DNA of 64,000 bases, from NCBI GenBank assembly GCA_947683425.1, contig CANTUQ010000035.1, forward strand, positions 3,209,001 through 3,273,000. Reading direction: 5' to 3'. A program made the position numbers and the translations under genes. Under the pieces are notes generated by a model that searched no databases, was not told the DNA's origin, and saw nothing but the letters and a program-made list of their open reading frames with translations. Positions 11,989-26,135 of this stretch are shown here, piece after piece. This DNA comes from Excoecaria cochinchinensis. Taxonomy: Eukaryota > Streptophyta > Magnoliopsida > Malpighiales > Euphorbiaceae. Numbering within the stretch: the first letter of the stretch is position 1; each line of letters begins with the position of its first letter.

Positions 11989-12624
11989 AAAGAATTTTAT
12001 CCACGAAATTCAAACCCACTCCAACTATAGAGAATACTTAACTTCCTTCATCAAGGCACTTCCAAAAAACTTTATCACCATTCAGAAGCCAATGCATACC
12101 CTTCATATTTAGACTCTTCTACTTTTATTCTCTTACTGCACATTTCCTTGATGCATCGATTTTACTAAATACGACTGTTACTTCTTTCACTTATTCATTC
12201 TTCATTCAGAATCTTATTCACTTTCTCTTATCTTCTTATCTTGGATTACTCATACTTTACACTTTCATTAACAAATACTTAACTCCTTCTCAATAATCAT
12301 TTTCTAACACCAAACATTATATGTACATCCTATCAGCTTTCTTTTCAAATGAGACACATATACATATGTTTTGCACACATGATCGAGCGATGTGAATGAA
12401 TATATGATGATGCATGTATTCAAAATGATGCAATAATGTAGTTTATACGATATTGATGCACTTTCCCCATCCCTATATTTCTACATGCTCATGTTCAAAT
12501 GATTTCATTTAGACAGCTGACAGGCGTATAAGGTGTTATCACTTATCATACTTTGCACATTCTTTTAGATTCCAAAATTTATTTATACCTAGAATTAATT
12601 CAAATTCATAGGATAGTACTCTTA

Positions 12625-12876
12625 TCAGTTCAACATATAACTCTTTACTTTGAATCGTTTCGAACAGTTCTCATACGCATTATACACATTTACACTATGT
12701 CTTGAAGGACCAATCACATACGCATCACAATTAAGATAATTAATACACACTTTAACACATGAATCTTTAGGACTACCACTTCCAAAAATCTCTTTCATCG
12801 CTTCAGGAGAAGAATCCCTCGACATTCTAAAGAAAGCAAAGACATTTGCATCAAGCCAATACAAAACTATATGCAT
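12625..12876 (-). pseudogene. Leftover gag start in element C
   Basis: An 83-codon minus-strand frame lies just downstream of the primer site. Its upstream part (WLDANVF) lines up with WPDANVI in the same place in M (61250), and MSRDSSPEAMKEI lines up with the gag start MESNPSEDVGEM of M. After that similarity is lost, and no Retrotrans_gag core is present. It may not be translated; it is best read as the vestige of gag. Confidence 0.55.
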
Positions 12877-12912
12877 TTCTATTCTACACTAGCCCAGAAA
12901 CGACTAAACCTA

Positions 12913-12925
12913 TGCTCTGATACCA
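12913..12925 (-). promoter_or_regulatory. Primer-binding site of element C (initiator tRNA-Met)
   Basis: Minus strand TGGTATCAGAGCA, separated from the LTR end by five bases (GTTAG). It is the classic tRNA-Met primer complement of plant LTR retrotransposons. Confidence 0.92.
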
Positions 12926-13292
12926 CTAACTGTAACACCCCCTAACCACCTGTAGAGATTTACTGTGGTGACTATGGAGTGTTACAACACAAACACATGC
13001 GCATAAAATAGTTTTACAAACAAAGTTCAAGATTAATAAATTTCTTTCAACATCAAAGCTAGATTATAAACTGAGAATCCATGCATTGCATTACAAAACA
13101 CTCTTAGTCTTACAATAGTTTCGCTTTAGAGAATACAACTTTACTAATACAAAACTTAGTTCATTACACATACTTACTAACAATACACTTCTTATACTTA
13201 TTACAAAATAACCTACATAAACAGCAGATTCCTAATGTGTTGGCCGTTGGTGATGTAGGACTGCCTTTCGAAATGCTATCTTCAGATACCTA

Positions 13293-13329
13293 CATGGATA
13301 ATACATCCATGCTAACCGATAACACTTAG
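13293..13329 (-). other. Double stem-loop of LTR C (right copy, decayed)
   Basis: The first stem CATGGAT/ATCCATG is intact; the second reads CTAACCG/CACTTAG and has lost perfect pairing, which fits decay after insertion. Confidence 0.7.
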
Positions 13330-14502
13330 TGGGGAACAACAACATACTATACTCATACATAACGGTCATTATATCAAATCTTGAACATGCCTTGCACTAT
13401 TACATACATAAAGTTTATTATCAATCATATCTAAGTCATTCCTAGTTTATTACTTTATATCCCGTATTCACACTTGTCATAATACTTATTTTTAGTATGC
13501 TTCTATTCATTCATTGCAATTCTATATATATCACTATGTACAGAGTCACATACAAATAAGTATGATCACCTAAAGTAGAATATCAAATAACACTTAATTA
13601 TATATAAACATCACATTTAAAATTATAAATACAAATCTGTATGATGCATACTTTATTCATTCTATAGCAATATCACATATTTGCTAAATTCATTTAAAAT
13701 CATTTACTTGATACCACATACTATACTCAAGAGCATTAAGCTCAAACAAGTACTATCAATTATCCATGCCAATATATATACATAAAATATATCTTCATCA
13801 AGTTATGATCACCATCCACGTAGCATACACCTGAACCTATCACATATTATACACATTAATTCACATATAGCACTGAGTTGACCCTCATTTGTTTGCTTAT
13901 TAGCTATTCCTAGAATGCCTGCAATTCTATAGTGGATAACAAGATTAACACTCTGATATCCGAAAATACCTTTAAACTAGTATCCATAGATACTTTTCAT
14001 ATCGCATTAGTATCCGTAGATACCCTTTTATCGCATCAGTACTCATAGGTACATAAATAATCAATCGCATTTGGTATCCATAGATACCCTTCTATTGCAT
14101 CAGTACCCGTAGGTACAAAAATAATAAATCGCATTAGTACCCGTAGGTACAGAAATAATCAATCGCATTTGGTATCCGTAGATACCCTTTTATGAAGATA
14201 CATAATCACTTGCTTTTAGGGAACTTATTCCAGGATTACCCCGGAAACGGGGCCGATTAATAGAAATCAATTGCTTTTGACTGCAGCACTTTAGACCCTA
14301 TAGGCATTCCTATCTATCCATGACTCGACTTGCAGGCTAGACACTGACTCAATTTCCTAAATCAGATTCATATGATATAAATCTTTGTAAAACTATGTTT
14401 AACACATAATAGATAATACATAATCATATTCACCTCCATACGCATATTCTTATTGTCAATCTCACACTTCATCATTCGATTCATACGAATCATAATATAT
14501 GA

Positions 14503-14544
<42 letters not shown>

Positions 14545-15053
14545 TCATATTCACCTGAATCGCCATATTATTAATCTCCAAATAATTAAGCAATTCATAA
14601 GGTCAAAACCATAAATCACATTTGTCATTATTTTATATATCATCGCTCATATATCCACATGAACCAGTATAACATCAACAAAATCAATTTAACGTGTAAC
14701 ACCCCCTAACCACCTATAGATATTTATTACGGTGACTATGGAGTGTTACAACACAAATACATGCGCAATAAATAGTTTTACAAACCCAGTTCAGGATTAA
14801 TAAATTTCTTTCAACATCAAATTTAAATTACAAATCTAGAATCCATGCATTGCATTACAAACACTTATAGTCTTTCTTTATTATTTGCTTTACAAAATAA
14901 ACTTTCTTAATACAAAACTTAGTCTCCTTACACATTACCAACTATAATTACACATCTTAAAATATTACAAAATATCCTACATATACAGCGGATCCTATGT
15001 GTTGGCCATTGGCGGTGCAGGACTGTTTTCAAAATGCTGTCTTCTGATGCCCA

Positions 15054-15089
15054 CATGGACAAACATCCATGCTAAGCGATAACGCTTAG
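15054..15089 (-). other. Double stem-loop of LTR D
   Basis: CATGGAC...ATCCATG followed by CTAAGCGATAACGCTTAG, lying about 360-395 bp from the LTR 3' end on the minus strand. Confidence 0.8.
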
Positions 15090-18000
15090 TGGGGAACAAT
15101 ACAAAGTGGATGAACACTCATAGTGTTCATCAATATAATTCACATACTCAATCCTTAAACACATATAAACAATTATAATTACTAATTGAATTAATGCAAA
15201 AAAATCAATAATTTACCCACTAGCAACCATCGTTAACATTACCGTCCACCCATTATATAGTACTTTACTTCAAATTTTAAACCACATAATAACTTACTCA
15301 TTTTGTTGATTTCTCTAATCATTTCTTGCAAACCGATAGATATCACTATACACCACGTCCTATATAGCAAAACATCATTTAGTAATTGCATATGTTTTAA
15401 CACCATCATCAAAATATAAATTCAGATCTATGCAATGCATACTTTACTCATTCTATGGCATTATCATATATTTACCGACTCATTATCAGTTACAATCACT
15501 TATTTGTTATCATCACGTAGTTTACTTGATACCACATAATGTATACATTATACAATAATCTCACCCTTAATAGCTATCCATGCCAATACATTTATAACTT
15601 ATATCCCCATCAAGTCATGATCACAAACCACATCGCTTCACCTTAACTTATTACCTATAATACACACAAACACACCAACCATGTACAGTTGACAATCAAT
15701 CATTTGCTTTTTAGTTATTTTCCTAGCTTGCCTGCAATTCTATAATAGTGGATAATGGGCATCGCATTAGTACCCTGAGGTATAGTAATCACATTAGTAT
15801 CCATAGATACCACACATTCACATCAACACCCGTAGGTACCAGAAAGATCAATACGATATCAATAAATTTGCATTAAGGAATCCAATATGGATTCAAATCG
15901 CATTGATGATTCCAGAGGAATCGGACACATTTGGCTGTAGCACTTAGACCCTATAGGCATGCCCATCTATCCACAACTCGACTTATAGGCTAAACAATTG
16001 ACTCAATTACTTAAATCAAGTTTTCTTAATAAACCTTCGCAAAAATTGTGTCACACAAATATCAGATAGTTCTCAACATTATCCACTTTCATATGTATAT
16101 AACTTATTTCCCACCTCACACTTCATCATTTAATTCATACACATTATTTATACATTTATGTAGGCACACATACTCACCCGATTTGCCACATTATTAGTCT
16201 CCATATAAATAAGAAATTCATAAGCTCAAAACGTTAAATCACATTTATCATTATCATCATATATATAATCACTCATATATCCACATGAACCAATATAATA
16301 TCATTAAATATCTAGCATAATAATACATTCTAGTAACATCTATATCAATTCATGCATCATACAATAGTGTTAGAAAAATGCTTCAATCACACATTCATTG
16401 ACATATAGTCATACTCTTTCACATCTCATTCACTACAATCATGCTCATATTTTCCTCATATACAATCCAACCATATAACACACTTACATATGGTTCATAT
16501 TCACATCAAGCAAACTCATTTCATTTGCTATCCTTCATATGTCTATAACTTAATCTCAACTCATAATGATGCATACTTGTTCATATTATACATGCTCATA
16601 TAGATTAAGGCATTATAATCCTCAAATGTCATTTAACTTGACTGAATTCTATTTCATACAATTATACAATATTACTTCATTAGTTTATTACTAATCTTAA
16701 TCATACTCATGTGTATTTTCCAAGTGAAAACTATTCTTATACTCATTTAATAGTCCTAGACATGCATCGAATAGATCCTAGAAAGTTTCGGTGCAATACG
16801 GGTTCAATTCGGGAAGGATAAACACACAAAAAATACACAAACTAGATGAGGGTAAAGGTGGAAAATGATTCATGCCAACTGTGGGGTCAAAATAAGAAGA
16901 AAAAGCCCTCATTTAACTTGTTCTATCGTGCGCGTGACCATGGTTGCCCTCGCAGCAGTAGCCTCTATCAGATTTTCTACGAGACTGCTTTTCACCTCAA
17001 ACTTGAACTGCATAAACCAACATGTAAACTTCGTTTTTAGGCAAAACTTTCTTCTTAACAATTGTTCCCTAGAATGTTAAGTTTCCAATAGGTAATATTT
17101 CAGGGAATTTGGACAACTAAATCGTCATATATGACCTAAAGAACCTATACTATTCCAATGAACCCACCAGAATAGAGACACCAGTGTTTTGGCCACTTTT
17201 GGGACATTTAGAGCTAGAATTAGCTCAACCATATTCTGATAAAATTTTAGGCGTGTGTCTTAGGTTTCAGCACCAATTTGAAACAACCAATTTAGAGCAC
17301 TAAAACTAGATTTATGGGCAAAACAGTCACCAAAGGTCATGAGAGACCTACACAGAAACTTACCCTACAAGTTCATTTTTCCTACTTCGTACACATGACT
17401 TCTAAACCAACTTTAATGACATTTTTAACCCACATGTTCTACTAATAATTTATTCATATATATGTTAACTTGTATAAGGCACAATTTTCATCTCAATTTA
17501 ATTAAAACGCAAGGAGTTATGGCCCAAGGAACATAACATGATCCAAAAGGCCCTCCTACAGAAAATTAACCACACTATAAGCCATTTTTAATTACCCTAA
17601 AGGTCTCAATATCAAAGTTATGTTTACCACACTTTAAGACATGAACATGGCAATATTAATCCATTTATCTCCTTTTCTCACTATACTTTGTGAACTCACA
17701 TAATTACATTGACAACACTAATAGGTCAAAATGAAACTTACTAACTAAACACTTCCCAACTAGCTCATTTAACACAATTTTCACAACAAACTCAATCTTC
17801 ACATCCTTAACTCAAATATGCAAAACATGGCAATAGCCATTCCTCAACAAGTTCATTTATTTACAAATTCACAATACACCCAAAATTAGGGTTCAATAGA
17901 CTCATAGCAATCATCATACTTCAACGCATTCATTTCTTCAATTCAAATATCTCATAGCATAACACAAATAGTCTTAACACATAGTCAATTAATTTACACA

Positions 18001-18663
18001 CACATAACACAATTAGTTCCCAAACCATTTCTCCTTAGTTCTTTAGAAATTACTTAGTTCCTTGATCAACCACCTTCTCTCTTCCCTTGATTCTCTTTAC
18101 TTCCTCAACTACAAATCCAAATCCAATTTCCAGAATTGGATACCGAGCATCAATTACCAATATCCACCACAAGAAAGAGTAGAAGATGAAGAGAAAACAA
18201 GTACCAACCACTTACCTTTAAAGCCGATAATTCACATGCCCTTTAGGATCACTTCATCACTTAGCAAAAATTCTGTCTATCTTAACTAATAGAAAAGAAG
18301 GAAGCTTGAAAAGAATGGAAAAGAATAACCGAAGAAGATGAAGACCAAATGCAGAAAATGAACTTTCTCTCACCATATGCCTATTTATTGCATGGATTAC
18401 ACAAGGTGGCACTCCCTCATGAGGACATCCGGAATCCACTGTTGTAGACACCGGGTCCCGAGGCGGTCCAAGATCAGAATTACCCGATGATGAAATAGAA
18501 GACCGATTTTCGGCAAAAAATGTGAGAACGGATCGTTCCCTTGTCAAATATGTGTTTTTTCGGAAAATGATTAAAAATATATTTTTTTTGGGAAATTAAA
18601 ATTAAAATGGGGTAAAAAAATATATTAATTTTGTGTCAAAATTTAAAATAATAATAAAAAAAA

Positions 18664-18884
18664 GGGTCGCGAAGGCCGCCTGCGGCAGCGCGGTGCTGCC
18701 TGCGCGGCAGGCTGCCCCAGCGCGCAGGAGCGCCGCGCGCCCCCCCTACGCGCGAGGTAGGCTGCCTCGCGCGCAGCCCCTGCACGCGAGGCAGCTGCCT
18801 GCCGCGCGCGGTGCGGGGGCACCACGCGCGCAGCAGGCTGCTGCCGCACGCGCCCTTGCCCTCTCCGCGCGACCTGGTCTTCAC
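18664..18884. other. GC-rich inverted-repeat island in LTR F
   Basis: About 220 bp of very GC-rich sequence built from shuffled CTGCCTGCGCGGCAGGC, GCGCGC and CGCACGCG words, starting about 221 bp from the LTR start. Many words are self-complementary. The longest open frames through it are alanine/arginine-rich on both strands, a sign of composition and not coding. Confidence 0.8.
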
Positions 18885-19794
18885 CTGTCCGTTTTTTTCG
18901 CTGTTTTCAGTCTGATTTTCTTCAGTCTGACTTTTTTCTTATTTCACCATTTTATGAGATTTTTTATTAACTAAAAATGAAAGGTTTTTTGTCCCTTACC
19001 ATTTTTGGCAAAGACAAGATTAAATGGGATTTTGGCCTTCATTTTTGGGGAGGACGACAATTATTTTGAAGGTTTTTTCTTTCAACCTTTTCTCTCCAGC
19101 AGCTAGTCCCTTAGCTTCTTTTTTTCTTCTTTCAAGTTTTAATCTTGATTTGTCCTTCAAAAAACACACAATCCATTTTATTGAGTGATTTGGGCTTGGA
19201 AAATTAATTTCCTTTTGCTCAAATCATCCACCAAAATATTTTCATCAAAATATTTTCCTGATATTATTTCAAAATATTAATTTCTACATTTTCTTCAAGT
19301 GTTTATCACTACAAATCCGACAAGGAAAATCGATCGGGACACCGTTTCCCCAATCTAAAAATTCTGAGGGTAAACATTCTTGAACTCATCCTCATTTATT
19401 CTTTTTGTATATTAATATTATTTTCTCGCTATTATTATCATGTCTATTATTTACTTTTAGCATTTTAATGTGTTAATATCACTAATAATGTATTATTGGT
19501 TTGTTTTAATTTGAGTTTTATGTCCATCCACTGTTATTATTATTATTACAATTAGTATTATGTTGTTTGACATTAAACTTTTATACTTTAACTTTTATTC
19601 CTTAACTTCCACCATTTTTTTTATCCTTCACGTTGGTTTCCATTTTCCATTGTTTTTTTAGTTCTTCTTTAACTTGCTATTTTATTCTATTTTAGATTTT
19701 AGCTTAATCATTTTTAATATTTGCATATTAATATATTTTCAAAGTTTATTATTATTATTATTACTTCATTAATCTCTTAGTATTTGTTGCTATC

Positions 19795-19796
<2 letters not shown>

Positions 19797-19880
<84 letters not shown>
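19797..19880. repeat. (TTA)n microsatellite in LTR F
   Basis: About 28 uninterrupted TTA/TAT units, followed by ATTA repeats. Confidence 0.95.
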
Positions 19881-19882
<2 letters not shown>

Positions 19883-21944
19883 TAATTAATTAATTAGTTA
19901 ACATTATTATCATTTAATATTCCGCATTATTTTATTATTATTGTTATTATATGGTTTTATTATGATTATTATGTCTACTATTCATCCTATTTATTGTTGC
20001 ATTGTTATTTACTGTTGATAATTTGATTTATTTTATTGCATTGCTATCATTGTTATTATTATTATATTTATTATTTGTTTGATTAATTCACCTTTGAATA
20101 TTTACTAATATTTTTGATGTTAATTTCTGTATGAGTATTAATTTGAGTCGGGCCATGTGAGCGCCCCGCGACTCCCCGGATGGGTCGCGACGCGTAGACG
20201 GACACTCCATTTTGGTGAGATCTTTTCAATTCCCCTTTGATGTGTTATGTGTTTATTTGTATATATATATTTTTTATTCGTGCACGCGTGCGATAAAAAA
20301 TCACAAAAATATTTCTATAATTAAATTAGATTTTTCACTAATAAAATCGGGACCAATGTCCCTTATTTTAGCCCAACCATAAAAACATCACAACTAAAAC
20401 GAAGAGTCAATTTTTAAAAAATGGGATCACTCATCCCGGTTTTTTTAATTCAAGCAACCAAAACGACTCTTCAAACCCTCTTTAAATTAAAACGAAGGAA
20501 CCAATGTTCCTAATTTTCGAACAAGTGCGAAGGAACCAATGTTCCTTAAATAATGCCCCGATTTATGTATGGTCTTTTATCTTGATCTTGCGTGAGTGTT
20601 TAAAGTTATGTACATTATTTTCTTTTGGGCCCTTGTAATTAATTTTTGGGGCAACTTCATTTATCTTTTGGGGATTGTATTCCGTCCCACTTACATCTTT
20701 AACCTCCTTTTATTGGGGTTGTATTCTGCCCCTATTTCTATTGTAATTGCGTGCTTGCGTGTTTACCACTTTCATTTATCGCTTTCCCTGTCTATTGCTT
20801 TATTGCTTTTATTTACTTCCTTTACGTGCTTGAAAATGTGCTTTTACTTTTAATGCGTCGCTCGTGTGAGATGGGAGATATAATTTTAAGAATCTAAAAA
20901 CCCATTTATAATTAATCAAAGCATAAATAAGAGGGAAGTTCCGGACACCATATCTCTGGTTTAGACCATTAGAGGTGAGAAACCCTTTCCCAATTTCTTG
21001 CAAATTGGGTGGCGACTCCAAGTACCTCAAAGGTGCCTTTAGGCGTCAATAGGCTAGGTTATTCTCCCCAATGTTCTATTGGGAGGGATACACCGATGAT
21101 GTCTCATGGCGCCCATGATCAAAAGACGCGAACCTTCATACCTCGAATCCTAAAGCGGATTCAAAGCGAGGGCCCTTGCTGGGTTGTACCGGGTTCGGCG
21201 CGCGTCACAACTGTCACTTCCTTAATCTCCAATAATAAAAATATGGATTCTATTAACACTAATTAACCACACTTAGTCTTAAACATGCACGGTTCCACTT
21301 TAGCCACTTAAAGTTATTTATTTATTCAATTGGGTCCTTATTACACTTACACTTAAGTCCTCAATTAAATACACTTCAAATTAGCTTTACCCAATTACCA
21401 CAATTTAACCAATATGCTTGGGCTGTTACATAACGTCTACATCTTTGGATATTCCGTAATAATAACTGAGTATGTCATATTTATATGTATTCATTATGAA
21501 CATTAAGTCATACTCTTACACATCTCATTCATTTCAATCATGCTCATATTTTCCTCATATACAATCCAACCTCATTACACACATACATATGGTTCATATT
21601 CACATTAAGCAAACTAATTTCATTTGATATCCTTCATATGTGTATAACTTAATCTCAACTCATAATTATGTATATATATTCATATTATACATGCTTATAT
21701 AGGTTAAGGTATTATAATCCTTAAATGTTATTTAACTTGACTGAATTTTATTTCATACAATTATGCATTATTATTTCATTAGTTTACTACTAATCTTAAT
21801 CATATTCATGTGTATTTTCCAAGTGATAACTATTCTTATACTCATTTAATAGTCCTAAACATGCATCAGATAGATCCTAGAAAGTTTCGGTGTAATACGG
21901 GTTCAATCCAAGAAGAAAAACTCATAAAATAGTCAAAACAGGGG

Positions 21945-22055
21945 GGGTCATGGTGGCAATGACTTTGTTGTGGCTGTGAGATCCAAAAATAGGCATTATG
22001 CCTTCTCTCGGCATTGGTCACAATGGCAATGAATTTGTTGTCACCGTGACATGCA
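21945..22055. repeat. Long-palindrome module of LTR C (right copy)
   Basis: Units at 21947 and 22017 correspond to those at 10100 and 10170, again 70 bp apart, with point changes that weaken both stems. Confidence 0.7.
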
Positions 22056-23875
22056 AAAAATTTGCAAAACAGTAGCAGAACCTCGAGACTACTTCACTAC
22101 CCTATTTTACAAAGCCCATAATAATGTCTAAACCTCATTTTTAGACAATTCTCCCTTCTTAAATATTATTCCCTAGGATGTTAAGTTTCTAATGGAAAAT
22201 GTTTCAGGTAATTTAGACATCTAAAAGGTCAGATATGAGCTATACAACCTTAACTGCTCAAATGAACCAGCCAAAGTAGAGATACCTCAGTTTTGGCCAC
22301 TTTTGGAACACTTAGAACCAAAATGAGCTATACTATCTCTCTGAGATATTTTTAGGTGCGGATCTGAGGTTTTAGTTCCAATTTGAATCAACCAATTTGG
22401 AGCAATATAACTCAACCTATGGGCAAAATAGTCACTAAAGGTCAAGAGAGACCTCACAAAAACTTACCCTACAAGCACATTTTTCCTACTTCATGCATAT
22501 GACTTCTAAATTCAACTTTAATGACATTTTTAACCATTATGCTCTCATAATCATTTATTCATATATATGTTAACTTGAAGAAGGCACAATTCTCATCTCA
22601 AATTGATTAAAACTCAAGGAGTTATGGCCCAAGGAACATAACATGCTCCAAAAGGGCCTCCTACATAATTAGTTACACTTAAATTCACTTTTGCAAACTT
22701 TAGAGCCCTCAATTCTTCATGATAATTTCTAAAACAATTATAGACACATATCATAGGAACCTAATCTCATCAACCCCATTCATTTTTATAGTCATACAAC
22801 TCAATAACACTCACAATTAAAGTAGGTCACATAGACCTCAACTCAATTTTACACTTCTAGCTCATTAACTACAAACTAACCTATTTAGCATCATTTTATC
22901 ATCACACTCATAATACACTTCCCTAACTCAATTATGCACATCATGGCATATACACTTACTTAGCAAAGTTCATTCATTAATATAAACACAATAATTCATA
23001 ATTCATCCGAAATTAGGGTTTAATCTTAGGTCAATCAAACTCATGACTTTCATTATCACTCAACATGTTCATTTCTTCAACTCAACACACCACAAAACAC
23101 AATTTACACACTTAGTGTACACAAGCAATCAATTAACACATACACAAACAATTATTTCCCAAATCTTAATTTCATTAGCTTCACTTAAGCTCACATGGCA
23201 CCTTGATCATTAATCCTCTTCTTTCCCTTTCCTTTCTCATGGCCACCATCACATGTGTAGTAAAATTCCACAATTGGAAACAAGGGGACAATTCCCATCT
23301 CAACACAAAAATGAAGAAGAAATAGAAGGAGGAGAACAACAACTAAACTCAACCTCTTACCTTAATTTGCAAAAACTCAATCTCAACTTAAGAACCAACT
23401 ACCAGCCAACCAGAATTTCAATGACCCCGATTGAAAATGATGAGGAAGAAGAGAAAAACAAAAGAGAAATAAAAGAATAACATAACCTTGAGGAAGACCA
23501 GCCGAGATACACATGCAAGAATGGAGTTTTCTCTCTCTTCCAAGGCTTATATTGCATACTCAATAGTAAGGTGGCATAAGCACAAAGTGACACCCGGATA
23601 TCCACTTGCACTTCTTAATCTCAAGTAACTTAACTTAAACCCACTTCAAATTAATCATGCACTGTAGACACCAGGTACTGAGGCAGCCCAGATCAGAATT
23701 ACCCAATAATGATGGGACGCCTGTTCAGGGGCAAAAAGGTTGAAAGTGATGATTTTCTTGTTAAGATTGCTTTTTATAACAAAAAAATAAAATTTTTTAT
23801 TAAATAAAAATAAAAATAAAAAAGGGAGGTTGAAAATTATAGTGTTTTAGTCAAATTTGTCTTAAAAAAAAATTT

Positions 23876-24032
23876 CGGGTGTCGGCGGTAATGCCCAAGC
23901 GTGCGCGTTGGCGCCACGTAGCGCACCTGCCTGCGAGTGCCAGCGCGCACGCGGCGCTAGCCCAGTAGGCGCTCTGCACGCCCACCGATGGGCATCGCGT
24001 GCCCATCAATGCCAAACGGTCGCCGAATACGC
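23876..24032. other. GC-rich island in 5' LTR of B
   Basis: Words such as GTGCGCGTTGGCGC, GCGCACGCGGCGC and CACCGATGGGCATCGCGTG begin about 213 bp from the LTR start. The 3' LTR lacks the entire block. Confidence 0.75.
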
Positions 24033-24929
24033 CGAAAATCTTAGTTTTGGCCTTTTTTGGATTTTTTGCCCCAAAATTGATTTTTTTTCCCATTTTTTGT
24101 GGATTTTCATGATTTTTTCCATTTTTAAAATATAGATAAATAATATTTGAATTAATTAAGTGCTTTTGCCTAAATTAATTAGGTTTTCCATTTTTATTCA
24201 TAGAAATAGAAAAATTTAGAAAGAGAAAAGGCGTAGAATTCATTTTAGGTTAATTTCTTCATTTTCTCTTCTTCAACAAAAATTCTCTCTACATCTTTTT
24301 TAGGTTTTCTCCTCAAAATAAAAATTTCCTAAAGTTAAAAAGTTAAATTTTTTATTAATAATTTTTCTTCAGACAAAGAAAAATAATTCTTTGTTCTTGA
24401 GATTTTATTTATTTATTTTTTCTAATCAGTTATTTTCCTTGAGACAAAAAAAAATCATTCTTTGTTCTTGAGAATTTTCATTTTTCTTTCATTATTTTTT
24501 TTCTTCTTCAAATAAAAATTAATTTTTTAACCAATAATCATTCGTTAGACAAAGAAATTCATTCATTATTCTTGAGAATTTTTTATTTTCTTTCTTAATT
24601 TTTTTCAAGCAAATTTATTTCTTGGAATAAAATTTCTATTTTTATTATCTTCAATTCTAAATTTGCAAAATAAAGCAAGGAAATCAATCACATTTTCCCT
24701 CCATCGAATCCGAATTCTGAGGGTAAACATTTTAGGCTTGATTCCTCATTTTTATGTTCTTTAATTTATTTTTTTGTTCATATTTAATTAATAATCATGT
24801 AAATCTTTATATTTATTTTTTATTTATTTATTTTATGTTATCTTAAATATAAATATAAATTTAATATTTTTTATTTATTTAATTATTCATCATTCTTTTA
24901 TTTATCATTATTATTTTTATCATTCTTTT

Positions 24930-24931
<2 letters not shown>

Positions 24932-25024
<93 letters not shown>
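24932..25024. repeat. (TTA)n microsatellite in 5' LTR of B
   Basis: About 31 units, against about 16 in the 3' LTR at 45239-45286. The two began identical when the element inserted. Confidence 0.95.
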
Positions 25025-25026
<2 letters not shown>

Positions 25027-25809
25027 TGTTTTTATGTATTAATATATTAATATGTTGTTTTATTTGTTTTAATCATGTCATTGATTTGTTTAACTTTCAT
25101 AAAGTATTCTTTTTCATTTATTTTAATTTATTACTTATTATTTCATGTGTTTAATTGATTTTCTTGATTAAATCTCTAACATTAATTTTATCAGTGTTTG
25201 TTTTTTATTCCAACACTTATTTTCTTCGCTTGGGCATTCTCGCGAGCAAATGGGGAGATCCAGGAGGCTCACCTGGTTTGACCTTTTATTCTCTATTATT
25301 TATATTTTTTTTATTTGGCTTTTTAATTTATTTTGCCATGTAATTTTTAATAAAATTATTTATTTTATGCACGTTTAAAAGAAAATAACAAAAATATTTA
25401 TATTAATTAATTTGAAATTTTTCTAATAAAAATAGGACCAATGTCCTAGTTTTCCATCCAAATAAATTGTCACTTTAAAATTATTTTCTGTAAGTATGCA
25501 TGCGATGACCAACATCCTCATCCTTAATAAATACCCCATTTTATGTATGATTTACATTTCATTTACATTGGAGGTTGTATTCCGCCCCTAGTTTTGTTGT
25601 AATTTATTATATTTTTCTTTACCTTATTTTAATCTTATTTTATTTACCGCTTTCATTATGTGATTGATCTGCACTTTAGTTAATGCATTAAATTGTACGA
25701 GAAAAGGAATGAAATCTTAAATTCAAAACTCAATCATAACTTTAATCAAGGTATGAATAAATGGGAAGTCCGAACCATCTCTAGTCTTAGGCTCAATGAG
25801 GTTAGATGA

Positions 25810-26135
25810 ACCTTTTCAATGTTCTATTGGAAAGGGAATTCCAAAATATCTCTTATTGCCCAAAATAGGCCCAAGTTGCATTGTCTTCGGCTCCATGAGG
25901 TTAGACAAACCATCCCAATGTTCCATTGGGGTGGGGACTCCAAAATATCTCTGACTTGCCCAAAATAGACATATGTGCTTCATCTTAGGTTTCACGAGAT
26001 TAGATGAATCTTTCCAATGTTCTATTGGAAGGAGGATTCCAAAATGTGTCTGATTGCCCAAAATAGACACACATGCGCTGTCTTAGGCTTAGTGTGGTTA
26101 GATGACTTTTCCTAATGTTTTATTAGGTGGCGACT
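25810..26135 (+). repeat. Four repeats with CCAAT/ATTGG hairpins near LTR end
   Basis: Units of about 100-110 bp carry a stem-loop followed by GACTCCAAAATATCTC-like sequence and GCCCAAAATAGAC. Stems read CCAATGTTCTATTGG, CCCAATGTTCCATTGGG, CCAATGTTCTATTGG and CCTAATGTTTTATTAGG. The 3' LTR has the same array at about 45990-46330. Confidence 0.85.

Larger units (their letters stand above)
11974..12930 (-). other. Reduced interior of element C
   Basis: The whole interior is 957 bp and has no protease, reverse transcriptase or integrase. Only the first few dozen codons near the primer site resemble the gag start of M and J. The remainder is T-rich on the plus strand with no recognisable domain, suggesting that the element depends on proteins of relatives. 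Confidence 0.85.
18443..21209 (+). mobile_element. Solo LTR F of Tat/Ogre type, inside D
   Basis: Begins TGTAGACACCGGGTCCCGAG and ends GGCGCGCGTCACA, 2767 bp, with TSD ACTGT at 18438-18442 and 21210-21214. It shares the start, GC island, TTA microsatellite, CCCAATGTTCTATTGGG hairpin (about 21068-21084) and terminal block with LTRs A and B. The GGGATCACTCATCCCGG and GGAACCAATGTTCC lines at 20420-20545 also form short inverted repeats. Small frames inside it, including one across the GC island, are not genes. Confidence 0.92.
14695..21430 (-). mobile_element. Solo LTR D inside the 5' LTR of C
   Basis: Bounded by TGTAACACCCCCTAACCACC and GGGCTGTTACA, with TSD TAACG at 14690-14694 and 21431-21435. 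Without nested F it is about 3964 bp, close to the 4.1-kb LTRs of C, and it is clearly a diverged member of the same family (same order of modules, double stem-loop at 15054-15089, palindrome at 15953). No second LTR or interior is present, so it is a product of LTR-LTR recombination. The 17590-18440 part has no gene. Confidence 0.9.

Noticed and set aside
12911..12930. Possible tRNA gene fragment (GCTCTGATACCA)
   Set aside because: Only the tRNA-Met 3' complement is present, directly next to LTR ends here, at 34395, 54541 and 61163. These are primer-binding sites.
18633..18974. Ala/Arg-rich protein across the GC island of LTR F
   Set aside because: Open on both strands and in several frames because of base composition; it lies inside an LTR.
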